In this document: positions 26,339 to 35,551 of the stretch, one piece after another
Layout: every line of letters begins with the position of its first letter
How positions within the stretch are numbered: the stretch's first letter is position 1
Source: Pseudomonadota bacterium
Lineage (GTDB): Bacteria; Pseudomonadota; Gammaproteobacteria; Burkholderiales; Rhodocyclaceae
Assembly (NCBI GenBank): GCA_008501585.1
Contig: QQUN01000034.1
Span: 1 to 64,000, forward strand
DNA: 64,000 bases
Reading direction: 5' to 3'
Translations under genes and position numbers: made by a program
The notes under the pieces: model-generated
The model's database searches: none
Told to the model about the DNA's origin: nothing
The model's input: only the letters and a program-made list of their open reading frames with translations

Positions 26339-27417
26339 GTATGCTCCGCGCTCTTCTATGTAGTCTGCTCTGCACCATTTTTTCGACGAATAGCTTGGCC
26401 GACGATTTTCGTGTTGGCGTGTACTACTTTCCTGGGTGGAAGGCTGAGCAAATGGGGAACGCAAGAGCATTTCCGTGGGAATCGATTAAGGGATTCCCGG
26501 AGCGCGAGCCATTGCTTGGTTGGTATGCCGAAGACGCTCCGGGGGTCATGACGACGCAGTTGAAGTGGATGCGAGACTTCGGGATCGATTACGTGGTGTT
26601 TGATTGGCTTTGGGGGTCTTCAGGTAGACCCCATCTCAACCATGGGGTGGATGCCTATCTCACCGCAGAAGATCGTCATGGCGTGGAATTTGCAATACTG
26701 TGGGCCAATCATACCAAGTACATATTTTCTGTTGAGCAGTTTGATGAATTGTTCCGGTTCTGGGTACAGCGTTATTTCTTCAGGGACGACTATTTAAAGA
26801 TTTTTGGGAAGCCGGCCGTTTTTTTGTTCTCCGCTGAGACGTTTAATACGAACGCAGCGCAGATTGGTTTGAGCTCGGCGGCCTTGGTGGCTCGCGCAGA
26901 GAAAATTGCACGAGAGTTTGGGTTGCCTGGTGTTGCCTTCATCGGTGGCGTCGGCGCTAACAATGGCCGTGGATTCGATTATTCAGCGGCCAGTGGGTAC
27001 GTTGGATTTTCGTCATATAACTTTCATGGCATGGCAACTCGTTCGTATGCGCCGGGGCGTTTGATGTCTCATTCTTACGCTGAACTCGACCGTGGTTACC
27101 AAGACCATTGGCAGTGGATGGCTAAGAATGCATCGGGTCTCTACATTGTTCCGATGACCTCCGGTTGGGATAAGCGCGCCTGGGGGGGGAGCAAAGACCC
27201 GATGCACGACAATAGCGTGTCGACGCAGGTCGAGTTTGGACGGCACCTGCAGAGCGCTCGCGAATTCATGAACCGCAATCCAGAGCGCACCCAAAGTATG
27301 GGCGTGATCTGTTGTTGGAACGAGTTCGGCGAAGGATCGTACATCGAGCCGACAAAGATGCACGGCTTCCGCTATCTGGAAGAAGTAAAGCGCGTGTTTG
27401 GTGCCCCACAAGAATGA
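26335..27417 (+). CDS. Secreted GH99-like (WbsX-type) protein in EPS cassette
   Basis: 360 residues. A signal peptide (about 3-22, ending NSLADD) is followed by a (beta/alpha)8-type domain with VGVYYFPGWKAEQ, FPWESIKGFPEREPLLGWY, YVVFDWLWG and CWNEFGEGSYIEPT. These match the glycoside hydrolase family 99-like/WbsX family. WbsX proteins are often cytoplasmic and encoded in O-antigen loci, but this one carries an export signal, so it may cut or edit the polymer in the periplasm. Catalytic activity is not proven. ATGA overlaps link it to both neighbours. Confidence 0.75.
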   Translation: MSMLRALLCSLLCTIFSTNSLADDFRVGVYYFPGWKAEQMGNARAFPWESIKGFPEREPLLGWYAEDAPGVMTTQLKWMRDFGIDYVVFDWLWGSSGRPHLNHGVDAYLTAEDRHGVEFAILWANHTKYIFSVEQFDELFRFWVQRYFFRDDYLKIFGKPAVFLFSAETFNTNAAQIGLSSAALVARAEKIAREFGLPGVAFIGGVGANNGRGFDYSAASGYVGFSSYNFHGMATRSYAPGRLMSHSYAELDRGYQDHWQWMAKNASGLYIVPMTSGWDKRAWGGSKDPMHDNSVSTQVEFGRHLQSAREFMNRNPERTQSMGVICCWNEFGEGSYIEPTKMHGFRYLEEVKRVFGAPQE

Positions 27418-28544
27418 ACAACAAAACGTTAAGAATCCTCGGCACGCGCGGCGTGCCGGCCGCCCACGGCGGTTTCGAAACCTTTGCCGAACATCTGGCG
27501 TTGTTTCTGGTGAAGCGTGGCTGGCGAGTGATTGTGTATTGCCAGGATGACGGCGTCGGGCCGGTGTTTGAAGACCGGTGGGAAGGCGTGGAGCGTGTGC
27601 ATATTCCGGTGTCGCAGGCCGGGCCGAAGGGCACGATCGTGTTCGACTGGCAGGCGACGGTTCATGCCGCGCGCCATGGCGACCTGTGCCTTACCCTGGG
27701 GTACAACACCGCGGTGTTCTGCGCGCTGTTGCGCCTGAAGGGTGTGCCCAATCTCATCAACATGGATGGTATCGAGTGGTCGCGCGCCAAGTGGGGCACC
27801 GTTGCCAAGACCTGGTTCTGGCTGAATGATTGGGCGGGCTGCTGGCTGGGCAACCATCTGGTGGCCGATCACCCGGAGATCAAGCGTCACCTGGAAACGC
27901 GGGTTCGCGGTGACAAGGTGACGGTGATTGCCTACGGTGCGGATGCCATTTCAGCGGCGGATGATGCGCCGGTGCGGGCATTGGGGCTGACGCCGGGGCG
28001 CTTTGCTACGGTGATTGCGCGGGCCGAGCCGGAGAACTCGCTGCTGGAAATCGTGTCGGCGTTTTCGCGTAAGCGGCGCGATTGCACGCTGGTGGTGCTC
28101 GGCAGGTACGACCGCGAACATGCCTACCAGCGCCGGGTGCTGGAAGCGGCCAGCGACGAGGTCAGGTTTGTTGGCGCCATTTACGACAAGGCGGTGGTCG
28201 CCGCCTTGAGGTTTCACAGCATGCTGTATGTCCACGGGCATCAGGTGGGTGGCACGAATCCGTCGCTGGTCGAGGCGCTCGGCGCCGGGAATGCGGTGTT
28301 GGCGCATGGCAACCGGTTCAACCGCTGGGTGGCCGGTGAGGGGGCGGCGTATTTTGATGGGGCGGATGAATGCGCCTCGGCATTCGACGCATTGCTGGGT
28401 GATGATGCCCGGCTTGCGCACATGCAAGACGCAAGCCGGGAGCGCCATCGGGCTGCATTTACCTGGGACAAGATACTGGGGGATTACGAGGCGTTGCTGG
28501 CGGGCTATCTGCCCGCAGCCGCATCGGAAAAGCACGCGGTGTAA
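27414..28544 (+). CDS. DUF1972-type glycosyltransferase (GT-B), last gene of eps operon
   Basis: 376 residues. The N-terminal DUF1972 domain starts LRILGTRGVPAAHGGFETFA and continues with NLINMDGIEWSRAKWG. The C-domain has GHQVGGTNPSLVEALGAGNA (donor site). Such proteins commonly add rhamnose or a related sugar. The ATG overlaps the previous stop. Composition returns to high GC from this gene on, so it may belong to the ancestral part of the locus and mark the right border of the AT-richer cassette. Confidence 0.87.
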   Translation: MNNKTLRILGTRGVPAAHGGFETFAEHLALFLVKRGWRVIVYCQDDGVGPVFEDRWEGVERVHIPVSQAGPKGTIVFDWQATVHAARHGDLCLTLGYNTAVFCALLRLKGVPNLINMDGIEWSRAKWGTVAKTWFWLNDWAGCWLGNHLVADHPEIKRHLETRVRGDKVTVIAYGADAISAADDAPVRALGLTPGRFATVIARAEPENSLLEIVSAFSRKRRDCTLVVLGRYDREHAYQRRVLEAASDEVRFVGAIYDKAVVAALRFHSMLYVHGHQVGGTNPSLVEALGAGNAVLAHGNRFNRWVAGEGAAYFDGADECASAFDALLGDDARLAHMQDASRERHRAAFTWDKILGDYEALLAGYLPAAASEKHAV

Positions 28545-28626
28545 CCGTCTGGCCTATGGTGGTCGTCACGACAATGACGTATGGATTGCGCTACCATTGC
28601 CCGCTGCTGTTCATTAGCCCAACGAC

Positions 28627-30036
28627 ATGTCCATCAACATCACCCATCACGGCGCCTTGCATGGCGTAACCGGCTCCTGTCACCAGCTGTTCATCGACGA
28701 CGCGCGCAGCGTGTTGATCGACTGCGGCTTGTTCCAGGGGGCGGAGACGTCGCCAGACGGGCGGGCGGCGGCGGATGCGCTGGAGATCGGGTTTGACCTG
28801 GCGGGGGTGCAGGCCATGGTGGCCACGCATGTGCATATCGACCATGTGGGGCGCATTCCGTGGTTGCTGGCGGCGGGGTTCAAGGGGCCCATTTATTGCA
28901 GCGAGCCATCGGCCAAATTGCTGCCGGTGGTGCTGGCCGATGCGTTTGCGTTGTCGGTGAGTCGCGACCGGCGGGTGGTGGAGCGCTACCTGCAACTGGT
29001 GGAGTCGCGCATTCGGCCGGTGCCGTGGCGCACCTGGCAGACGGTGGCGAGCGGGCCGCAGGGGCGCTGCCGCATCCGCCTGCAGCGGGCGGGGCATATT
29101 CTGGGCTCGGCCTATGTGGAGTGCGAGCTGAGCCGGCCGGGTGAGCCGGTGCGTCAGGTGGTGTTTTCGGGTGACCTGGGCGCGCCGTATGCGCCGCTGC
29201 TGCCGGCGCCCAAGTCGCCGTACCGCGCCGACGTGGTAGTGCTGGAGAGTACCTATGGCGACCGCAACCACGAGGGCCGCGCCACGCGCCGCAAGCGGCT
29301 GCAGGCGGTGGTGGAGCGGGCGCTGGGCAATGGCGGCACGGTGATTGTGCCGGCCTTCAGCATCGGACGCACGCAAGAGCTGTTGTATGAGTTTGAAGAC
29401 ATTCTGCATCGGCACCGCCTGCGGCCGGGGCGCCATGCCGAGCGCTGGGCCAAGCTGCGCATCTACCTGGATTCGCCCCTGGCGGGGCGGTTTACGCAGC
29501 TGTATCGCGAGCTGCAACCGTTCTGGGATGCCGAGGCGCAGCGTCGGGTGAAGGCGGGGCGGCAGCCCTTGTCGTTCGAGCAGCTGGTGGCGGTGGACGA
29601 CCACAAGGCGCACGAGGCCAATGTGCGGCGCCTGGCGCGCAGCGGCGAGCCGGCCATCGTGATCGCGGCCAGCGGCATGTGTGCCGGTGGTCGGGTGGTC
29701 AATTACCTCAAGGCGATGCTGCACGATGCGCGGCACGATGTGGTGTTCGTCGGCTACCAGGCGCGCGGCACGCCCGGCGCGGCGATCCAGACCTACGGGC
29801 CGCGCGGCGGCTATGTGGACCTGGATGGCGAGCGCATCGAGATCCGCGCCGGGGTGGAAACGCTGTCGGGCTATTCGGCGCACGCCGACCAGGATGGCCT
29901 GGTGCACTTCGTGACACGCATGCGGCATTTGCCGAGTGAGGTGCGGCTGATTCGTGGTGACGACGACGCCCGCCGTACCCTGGCCGAGCGCCTGGTGCGC
30001 GAGACGGGTGGGGCGGTGGCGGTGTTGAATGGGTGA
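28627..30036 (+). CDS. MBL-fold/beta-CASP RNA-processing-type nuclease
   Basis: 469 residues resembling Ysh1/CPSF73-type metallo-beta-lactamase RNases. The metal site H-x-H-x-D-H is visible in ATHVHIDHVG (His68, His70, Asp72, His73), with FSGDLGAPYAPLL and LESTYGDRNHEG further on. A beta-CASP cassette (about 215-370, with PAFSIGRTQELLYEF) and a C-terminal RMMBL segment with GYSAHADQDGLVHF follow. It lies 80 nt after the eps operon on the same strand but is functionally unrelated to it. RNA cleavage is inferred from the family. Confidence 0.88.
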   Translation: MSINITHHGALHGVTGSCHQLFIDDARSVLIDCGLFQGAETSPDGRAAADALEIGFDLAGVQAMVATHVHIDHVGRIPWLLAAGFKGPIYCSEPSAKLLPVVLADAFALSVSRDRRVVERYLQLVESRIRPVPWRTWQTVASGPQGRCRIRLQRAGHILGSAYVECELSRPGEPVRQVVFSGDLGAPYAPLLPAPKSPYRADVVVLESTYGDRNHEGRATRRKRLQAVVERALGNGGTVIVPAFSIGRTQELLYEFEDILHRHRLRPGRHAERWAKLRIYLDSPLAGRFTQLYRELQPFWDAEAQRRVKAGRQPLSFEQLVAVDDHKAHEANVRRLARSGEPAIVIAASGMCAGGRVVNYLKAMLHDARHDVVFVGYQARGTPGAAIQTYGPRGGYVDLDGERIEIRAGVETLSGYSAHADQDGLVHFVTRMRHLPSEVRLIRGDDDARRTLAERLVRETGGAVAVLNG

Positions 30037-30070
30037 TGTGCTGCGATGGGTGCCGGGTGTGGCGCCGGGC

Positions 30071-30306
30071 GGCGGATGCGCTGCGCTTATCCGCCCTACA
30101 TTTTCGGCCGGGTGTCGTAGGGCGGATAAGCCGAAGGCGCATCCGCCGACTGTCGCGGGTTCGCAGGGTGGTCAGCTCCGCTGCCCACCATCGGCAGACG
30201 ATGCACCGGCAGACGGTTGAGTTTTGTAGGGTGGGCGGCTCGCCGCCCACCATCGATGATGGATGCGCCGATAGGGTTTTCGGTGGGCGGCAAGCCGCCC
30301 ACCCTA
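30071..30306. repeat. Mixed repeat block: type-B pair plus three type-A REPs
   Basis: Type B (GGCGGAT...ATCCGCC with GTAG head) occurs as a facing pair at 30071-30099 and 30117-30147. Type A (GGTGGGC/GCCCACC) occurs at 30164-30189, 30226-30251 and 30282-30306 in alternating orientation. The block fills the 330-bp gap between the nuclease gene and the toxin gene. No gene is supported here. Confidence 0.88.
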
Positions 30307-30366
30307 CGATGATTGGGGCACGATGCGTCGGCTGGCGGTTGAGGACGGAAGGTGCGATTGATGGGC

Positions 30367-30657
30367 TCAGTAGCCAACTTCTTTTTGATGTCGCAAGGCC
30401 AGGATGACGACGGTGTCGCCATCGAACCGATACCGCGCGACGTAGCCGCTGTCGCCGAAGTCGATGAGCCATTCTCGGTAGGCTTCGGGCAGGTCATCGA
30501 CCGGGCGGCCGATGTGCGGTTGGCGAGCCAGCACGCGCAACTCATCCAGAATGGCTTGCGCGCCTCTTTGTGCGGCGAGTGGGTTTTTGGGGCGCAGAAA
30601 TTCGCGCAGGCGTTGCAGGTCGCGGAGGGCGGCCGGTGCGTACCTTATTTGTGCCAT
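30367..30657 (-). CDS. RelE/ParE-family toxin
   Basis: 96 residues with the compact RelE/ParE fold pattern: IRYAPAALRDLQRLREFL at the start, then RPVDDLPEAYREWLIDFG and YVARYRFDGDTVVILALRHQ. The last strand ILALRHQKEVGY is characteristic of ParE/RelE toxins. It overlaps the upstream antitoxin by 13 nt in the usual antitoxin-first order. Members inhibit gyrase or cleave mRNA at the ribosome, and which applies cannot be decided here. Confidence 0.88.
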   Translation of the reverse strand: MAQIRYAPAALRDLQRLREFLRPKNPLAAQRGAQAILDELRVLARQPHIGRPVDDLPEAYREWLIDFGDSGYVARYRFDGDTVVILALRHQKEVGY

Positions 30658-30935
30658 TCGGGGGCCGGGCTTTCGTCGTCGGTGCCCCAGCTGGCAAGCC
30701 AGGCTTCAACCTCGTCGGCGGTGCCATGGAGGCCCGTCTCTTGGTATTCGTTCCAGGCCTTGAGCGTGTCTTGCCGGAACGCCTCGCGTTTTTCCTCGCG
30801 ATCGACATATTCCTCGATGGCTTGGCGCATCAGCCAGTGCGGCGTGCGGTGTCGGGCCTCGGCCAGACGCTTGACGCGGTCTCGGGTTGCGTCGTCGATC
30901 TTGATCGCGACGGGGCGAGTCGGAGCGCGGGGCAT
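30645..30935 (-). CDS. CopG/ParD-like ribbon-helix-helix antitoxin
   Basis: 96 residues. The N-terminal part (PVAIKIDDATRDRVKRLAEA, about 8-27) looks like a ribbon-helix-helix DNA-binding fold, and the acidic, hydrophobic C-terminus would bind the toxin. The start at 30935 is chosen because a strong AGGAGG lies about 5 nt upstream. A longer frame to 30998 has no such site. The pair probably autorepresses its own promoter in the gap before rfbB. Confidence 0.85.
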   Translation of the reverse strand: MPRAPTRPVAIKIDDATRDRVKRLAEARHRTPHWLMRQAIEEYVDREEKREAFRQDTLKAWNEYQETGLHGTADEVEAWLASWGTDDESPAPEWHK

Positions 30936-31019
30936 GGTCGCCTCCTGCAGGCGGGTAGTGTCAGGTATTACCTTACGCAGCTTTGTGAGTTTGGACAACG
31001 GGCACGCGACATGGGGTTT

Positions 31020-31046
31020 GTAGGGTGGTCAGCTTCGCTGCCCACC
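31020..31046. repeat. Single type-A REP between antitoxin and rfbB
   Basis: GTAGGGTGGTCAGC...GCTGCCCACC palindrome with the GTAG head, in the divergent gap between the toxin-antitoxin pair and rfbB. It is the half-mismatched TCAGC/GCTGC variant seen also at 2837 and 36087. Confidence 0.8.
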
Positions 31047-31134
31047 ATCGGCATGACGCTGTGATCGGGTAGACTACGGCCAGATTTGAATGTACCAGCA
31101 CCCATATGGTGATGCAGACAGGGGAGTGAAACGC

Positions 31135-32196
31135 GTGATTCTCGTAACAGGCGGCGCCGGTTTCATCGGCGCAAATTTTGTGCTCGACTGGCTGGCCGAA
31201 ACCGGCGAGCCGGTGATCAATCTCGACAAGCTCACCTACGCGGGCAACCTGGAGACCCTGCAATCGCTGCAGGGCGACACGCGCCATGTGTTCGTGCAGG
31301 GCGATATCTGCGACCGCGCCGTGGTCGACGCCCTGCTGCATGAGCACCGCCCGCGGGCGATTGTGCACTTTGCGGCCGAGAGCCATGTTGACCGCTCCAT
31401 CCACGGCCCGGGCGAGTTCATGCGCACCAACGTGGAGGGCACCTTTACCCTGCTCGAAGCGGCGCGCGCCTACTGGGGCGACATGGCCGAGCCGGCCAAG
31501 GCGGGCTTCCGCTTTTTGCATGTGAGCACCGACGAGGTCTACGGCTCGCTCTCGCCCGAGGCGCCGGCCTTTACCGAAACCCATCCCTACGAGCCCAACA
31601 GCCCCTACTCGGCGAGCAAGGCGGCCAGCGACCACCTGGTGCGCGCCTGGCACCACACCTACGGCCTGCCGGTGGTGACCACCAACTGCTCGAACAACTA
31701 CGGCCCCTACCAGTTCCCCGAAAAGCTGATCCCGCTGATGATCGTCAACGCCCTGGCCGGCAAGGCGCTGCCCATCTACGGCGACGGCATGAACGTGCGC
31801 GACTGGCTGTACGTGACCGACCACTGCAGCGCCATCCGCACCGTGCTGGCCCGTGGCCGGGTGGGCGAGACCTACAACGTGGGCGGCTGGAACGAGATGC
31901 CCAACATCCGCATCGTCAAAACCATCTGCGCCATCCTCGATGAACTGCGCCCGTCCGACGTCGGGCCCTACGAGCGCCTGCTCACCTACGTGACCGACCG
32001 CCCCGGCCACGACCGCCGCTACGCCATCGACGCCCGCAAGATCGAGCGCGAGCTGGGCTGGCGGCCGGCCGAGAGCTTTGAGACCGGCATTCGCAAGACG
32101 GTGCAGTGGTATCTCGACAACCCCACCTGGGTCGCCAACGTGCAAAGCGGCGCCTACCGGGCGTGGGTGAGCAAACAATACGCCGCACAAGGCTAA
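31135..32196 (+). CDS. rfbB: dTDP-glucose 4,6-dehydratase (RfbB)
   Basis: The second enzyme of dTDP-L-rhamnose synthesis, dehydrating dTDP-glucose to the 4-keto-6-deoxy sugar. 353 residues. The Rossmann motif [11 protein letters not shown] at the N-terminus, the catalytic STDEVYGSL (T-D-E), and [13 protein letters not shown] (Y-x3-K) are all present. The GTG at 31135 gives the family's MILVTGG start, with AGGGGAG 8 nt upstream. A GTG 9 nt earlier is possible. First gene of rfbBACD. Confidence 0.95.
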   Translation: MILVTGGAGFIGANFVLDWLAETGEPVINLDKLTYAGNLETLQSLQGDTRHVFVQGDICDRAVVDALLHEHRPRAIVHFAAESHVDRSIHGPGEFMRTNVEGTFTLLEAARAYWGDMAEPAKAGFRFLHVSTDEVYGSLSPEAPAFTETHPYEPNSPYSASKAASDHLVRAWHHTYGLPVVTTNCSNNYGPYQFPEKLIPLMIVNALAGKALPIYGDGMNVRDWLYVTDHCSAIRTVLARGRVGETYNVGGWNEMPNIRIVKTICAILDELRPSDVGPYERLLTYVTDRPGHDRRYAIDARKIERELGWRPAESFETGIRKTVQWYLDNPTWVANVQSGAYRAWVSKQYAAQG

Positions 32197-32200
32197 GGAC

Positions 32201-33106
32201 ATGACGATGACGCAATCTGCAAGCCGCCCGCGCAAGGGCATCATCCTGGCCGGCGGCTCGGGCACCCGGCTGCACCCGGCCACGCTGGCGGTCTCCAAAC
32301 AGCTGCTGCCGGTGTACGACAAGCCGATGATCTACTACCCGCTGAGCACGCTGATGCTGGCGGGCATTCGCGACATCCTGATCATCTCCACCCCGCAAGA
32401 CACCCCGCGCTTCGAGCAACTGCTGGGCGATGGCGCCCGCTGGGGGCTGAACCTGCAGTACGCGGTGCAGGCGAGCCCGGACGGGCTGGCGCAGGCCTTC
32501 ATCATCGGTGCGGATTTCATCGACGGGGGGCCGAGCGCGCTGGTGCTGGGCGACAACCTCTTCTACGGCCATGACTTTGCCAAGGGCCTGGCCTCGGCCA
32601 GCACCAACGCGGCCGGCGCCAGCGTGTTTGCCTACCCGGTGCTCGATCCCGAGCGCTACGGCGTGGTCGAGTTCGACGCCGACGGCCGCGCCGTGAGCCT
32701 GGAAGAAAAGCCCGCCAAGCCCAAGAGCCGCTACGCCGTCACCGGCCTGTATTTCTACGATGAACGCGTGGTCGAGGTGGCGCGCAACCTCAAGCCCAGC
32801 CCGCGCGGCGAGCTGGAGATTACCGATGTGAACCGCCAGTATCTCGACTGGGGCGCGCTCGACGTGCAGGTGATGGGCCGCGGCCACGCCTGGCTGGATA
32901 CCGGCACGCACGAGAGTCTGCTCGAAGCCGGCATGTTCATCCAGACGCTGGAGAAGCGGCAGGGCCTCAAGGTGGGCTGCCCGGAGGAGATCGCCTGGCG
33001 CAAGGGCTGGATCAGTGGCGAGCAGCTCGCCGAACTGGCCGCACCGCTGGCCAAGAACGGCTATGGTCAGTACCTCAACCGACTGCTGCAGGATCGGGTG
33101 TTCTGA
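32201..33106 (+). CDS. rfbA: Glucose-1-phosphate thymidylyltransferase (RfbA)
   Basis: Makes dTDP-glucose from dTTP and glucose-1-phosphate, entering dTDP-L-rhamnose synthesis. 301 residues, the usual length. The nucleotide-binding loop [20 protein letters not shown] and the active-site segments [12 protein letters not shown] and [20 protein letters not shown] are standard. It begins 4 nt after rfbB and its stop overlaps rfbC. A second ATG 6 nt downstream is an alternative start. Confidence 0.96.
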   Translation: MTMTQSASRPRKGIILAGGSGTRLHPATLAVSKQLLPVYDKPMIYYPLSTLMLAGIRDILIISTPQDTPRFEQLLGDGARWGLNLQYAVQASPDGLAQAFIIGADFIDGGPSALVLGDNLFYGHDFAKGLASASTNAAGASVFAYPVLDPERYGVVEFDADGRAVSLEEKPAKPKSRYAVTGLYFYDERVVEVARNLKPSPRGELEITDVNRQYLDWGALDVQVMGRGHAWLDTGTHESLLEAGMFIQTLEKRQGLKVGCPEEIAWRKGWISGEQLAELAAPLAKNGYGQYLNRLLQDRVF

Positions 33107-33651
33107 TGCAAGTGACCGCCACCGATTTGCCCGACGTGCTGATCATCGAGCCGAAAGTGTTCGGCGATGCGCGCGGCTTCTTCTTCGAGAGCTTCAATGC
33201 CCGCGCCTTTGCCGAGGCCACCGGGGTGGATCTGCCCTTTGTGCAGGACAACCACTCGCGCAGCGCCCAGGGTGTGTTGCGCGGCCTGCACTACCAGATC
33301 CAGCAGCCGCAGGGCAAACTGGTGCGCGTGGTGCGTGGCGCGGTGTTTGACGTGGCCGTCGATGTGCGCCGCAGCTCGCCGCACTTCGGCCGCTGGGTGG
33401 GGGTGGAGCTGAGCGAGGACAACCACCGCCAGCTGTGGGTGCCGCCGGGCTTTGCGCACGGTTTTCTGGTGTTGTCGGCCAGTGCCGACTTCCTCTACAA
33501 AACCACCGACTACTACGCGCCCGAGCATGAGCGCAGCGTGTTGTGGAACGACCCGGCTATCGGCATCGACTGGCCGTTGCCGGGCGAGCCGCTGCTCTCG
33601 GGCAAGGACCGGGCCGGGGTGTTGCTCAAGGATGCGGAGGTGTTTGCATGA
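33106..33651 (+). CDS. rfbC: dTDP-4-dehydrorhamnose 3,5-epimerase (RfbC)
   Basis: Epimerises the 4-keto sugar at C3 and C5. 181 residues. The cupin core has FVQDNHSRSAQGVLRGLHYQ (with the catalytic His in the LHYQ region) and LWVPPGFAHGFLVLS. The gene starts at the rfbA stop (TGATG) and ends overlapping rfbD. No unusual feature. Confidence 0.96.
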   Translation: MQVTATDLPDVLIIEPKVFGDARGFFFESFNARAFAEATGVDLPFVQDNHSRSAQGVLRGLHYQIQQPQGKLVRVVRGAVFDVAVDVRRSSPHFGRWVGVELSEDNHRQLWVPPGFAHGFLVLSASADFLYKTTDYYAPEHERSVLWNDPAIGIDWPLPGEPLLSGKDRAGVLLKDAEVFA

Positions 33652-34544
33652 GACTGCTTGTGACAGGTGCCACCGGGCAGGTCGGCTGGGAACTGGCGCG
33701 CAGCCTGATGCCGCTGGGCGAAGTGGTGGCGCTCGACCGCGCCGCCTGCGATCTGTCCGACCCGCAAGCGGCTGCCGCCGTGGTGGCCGGCTACGCGCCG
33801 GACGTGATCGTCAATGCCGCCGCCTACACGGCGGTGGATAAAGCCGAGAGCGAACCCGAGCTGGCCCACCGCATCAACGCCGAAGCCGTCGGCGCGCTGG
33901 CCGACACCGCACGCGAGATCGGCGCCTTGCTCGTGCACTACTCCACCGACTATGTGTTCGACGGCAGCAAGAACACCCCTTACACCGAGTCCGACGCCAC
34001 CGCGCCGCTCAATGTCTACGGCGCCAGCAAGCTCGCCGGCGAGCAGGCCATTGTGGCGTCCGGCTGCGACCACCTGATCCTGCGCACCACCTGGGTGTAC
34101 GCCGCGCGCGGGCACAACTTTGTCGCCACCATGCTCCGCCTGTTCGCAGAGCGCGAGCAACTGCGCGTGGTGGGCGACCAGCACGGCGCCCCCACCTGGG
34201 CGCGCAACATTGCCGATGCCACCGGCGACCTCATCTGCGGGGCCCAGCGCGCGCTCGACGCCGGCGACCCGGTGCGGCGCATCTACAACCTCAGCGCCGC
34301 CGGCGAAACCACCTGGCACGGCTTCGCCGAAGAAATCCGTCACATCGCGGCACACCGCTGGCCCGACCATCCGTGGACGGTGCGTCAGATCGACGCCATC
34401 GAGACCCGCGACTACCCGACCCCCGCCGCCCGCCCGCGCAACTCGCGCCTCGACGGCACGCTGCTGGCGGAGGAGGCGCGCATCGTCATGCCCCACTGGC
34501 GCGAAGCCCTGCTGCGCTGCCTCGAAGACCGGCCCGCGCCGTGA
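33648..34544 (+). CDS. rfbD: dTDP-4-dehydrorhamnose reductase (RfbD)
   Basis: Final NAD(P)H-dependent step to dTDP-L-rhamnose. 298 residues. The Rossmann loop LLVTGATGQVGWELA, the S/T-Y-K residues in STDYVFDGSKN and YGASKLAGEQA, and the C-terminal LDGTLLAEEA segment are typical. The ATG overlaps the rfbC stop (ATGA). The completed rfbBACD set lies just 3 kb from the eps operon, supporting rhamnose in the EPS or LPS. Confidence 0.96.
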   Translation: MRLLVTGATGQVGWELARSLMPLGEVVALDRAACDLSDPQAAAAVVAGYAPDVIVNAAAYTAVDKAESEPELAHRINAEAVGALADTAREIGALLVHYSTDYVFDGSKNTPYTESDATAPLNVYGASKLAGEQAIVASGCDHLILRTTWVYAARGHNFVATMLRLFAEREQLRVVGDQHGAPTWARNIADATGDLICGAQRALDAGDPVRRIYNLSAAGETTWHGFAEEIRHIAAHRWPDHPWTVRQIDAIETRDYPTPAARPRNSRLDGTLLAEEARIVMPHWREALLRCLEDRPAP

Positions 34545-34572
34545 GCGCCGGGCGGGTCGGTGCAGGGGGCGA

Positions 34573-34745
34573 CGGATGCGCCTGCGGCTTATCCGCCCTA
34601 TATGGGCAACAGCGTGCGGCAAAAAGGGAGAGCCGTAGAGCGGATGAGCGCAGCGCATCCGCCGCCCGCCAACCAATGACTGCGACCCCCCCCCTTCCCG
34701 CGGAACGCGGGGGCATGTCGGGCGGATAAGCCGCAGGCGCATCCG
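34573..34745. repeat. Type-B repeats between rfbD and hypothetical gene
   Basis: Three copies of the GCGGAT...ATCCGC palindrome: inverted at 34573-34601, direct with GTAG head at 34635-34663, and direct but with a damaged end at 34720-34745. They occupy the gap between rfbD and the next gene. Confidence 0.82.
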
Positions 34746-34783
34746 AAACTCCCGCATCCGCCACACGCCTGTCAGGACGCCCC

Positions 34784-35137
34784 ATGAGCGGCTTTGAAAA
34801 CTACCGCGAAGACACCGCCGCACTCGAACGCGAGATCGAAATCCGCGGCATCGTGCTGGGTATCGACTGGCACGACGCCGATCAGGTGATGGCGCTCGCC
34901 CGCGAAGCGCTGGCCAGCACGCCGGCACACATCGAAGCCCTGGTCCGCGACCCCGATCCGAAGCTCAAAGCCAAAGGCGAGTTGTTTGCCCTGGCCGCGC
35001 TGATGCTGCAAACCATGGCCGAGAGCGCCAGCATCGGCATCCATTCCCATGGCGGCAGCGCCTGGAAAGCCCTCGGCCACGCCCTGCTGCAACTGAGCGA
35101 CATGACCCACGGCGACGCCGCCAACCGGGCCGGATAA
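34784..35137 (+). CDS. Hypothetical small soluble protein
   Basis: 117 residues, acidic at the N-terminus (MSGFENYREDTAALEREIEI) with the rest mostly helical in pattern (WHDADQVMALAREALAS, FALAALMLQTMAESA). No signal, membrane segment or known motif is recognised. AGGACG lies about 6 nt before the ATG. It is flanked by REP blocks on both sides. Frame openness and codon pattern support a real gene. Confidence 0.6.
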   Translation: MSGFENYREDTAALEREIEIRGIVLGIDWHDADQVMALAREALASTPAHIEALVRDPDPKLKAKGELFALAALMLQTMAESASIGIHSHGGSAWKALGHALLQLSDMTHGDAANRAG

Positions 35138-35161
35138 GTACGACAGGTTGCGACGATGCAC

Positions 35162-35484
35162 GGTGGGCGGCAAGCCGCCACCCTACGACACCGAACGACG
35201 CACCGCCGAGCACCCGGGCATCGCCACACCACCACCCGGCTCGCGCCTGCCGCCCCGTAGGGTAGGCGGCTCGCCGCCCACCTGACCGCATCACGCCCCG
35301 GCCATTCGACACCACCGTCGGCACTTCCCGCGGCAATGGTGGGCAGCAAAGCTGCCCACCCTACGAAACCGTACAAGGCTTCGCCGGTGTGCCGATTCCA
35401 AAACCCCCGCCGAACGCCTTGACGGCGCACACCACCACCCGGCTCGCGCCTACCCCTCGTAGGGTGGGCGGCTCGCCGCCCACC
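35162..35484. repeat. REP cluster upstream of the RAYT gene
   Basis: Four type-A palindromes: 35162-35185 (inverted, one base short), 35257-35282 (direct, GTAG head), 35338-35364 (inverted, CTAC end) and 35459-35484 (direct, GTAG head). The 410-bp gap before the transposase gene has alternating orientation, as in bacterial interspersed mosaic elements. No other gene is seen here. Confidence 0.9.
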
Positions 35485-35551
35485 AGACCTGGCCAGAAAT
35501 CCCGCTCGTTCAATGCTCGCTGCATGTGAATTATGTGTATATCATTTCGCC

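Noticed and set aside
30037-30366. Small ORFs in the repeat block between the nuclease and toxin genes
   Set aside because: Their translations are direct readings of REP palindromes, recur in other repeat blocks and lack start signals.
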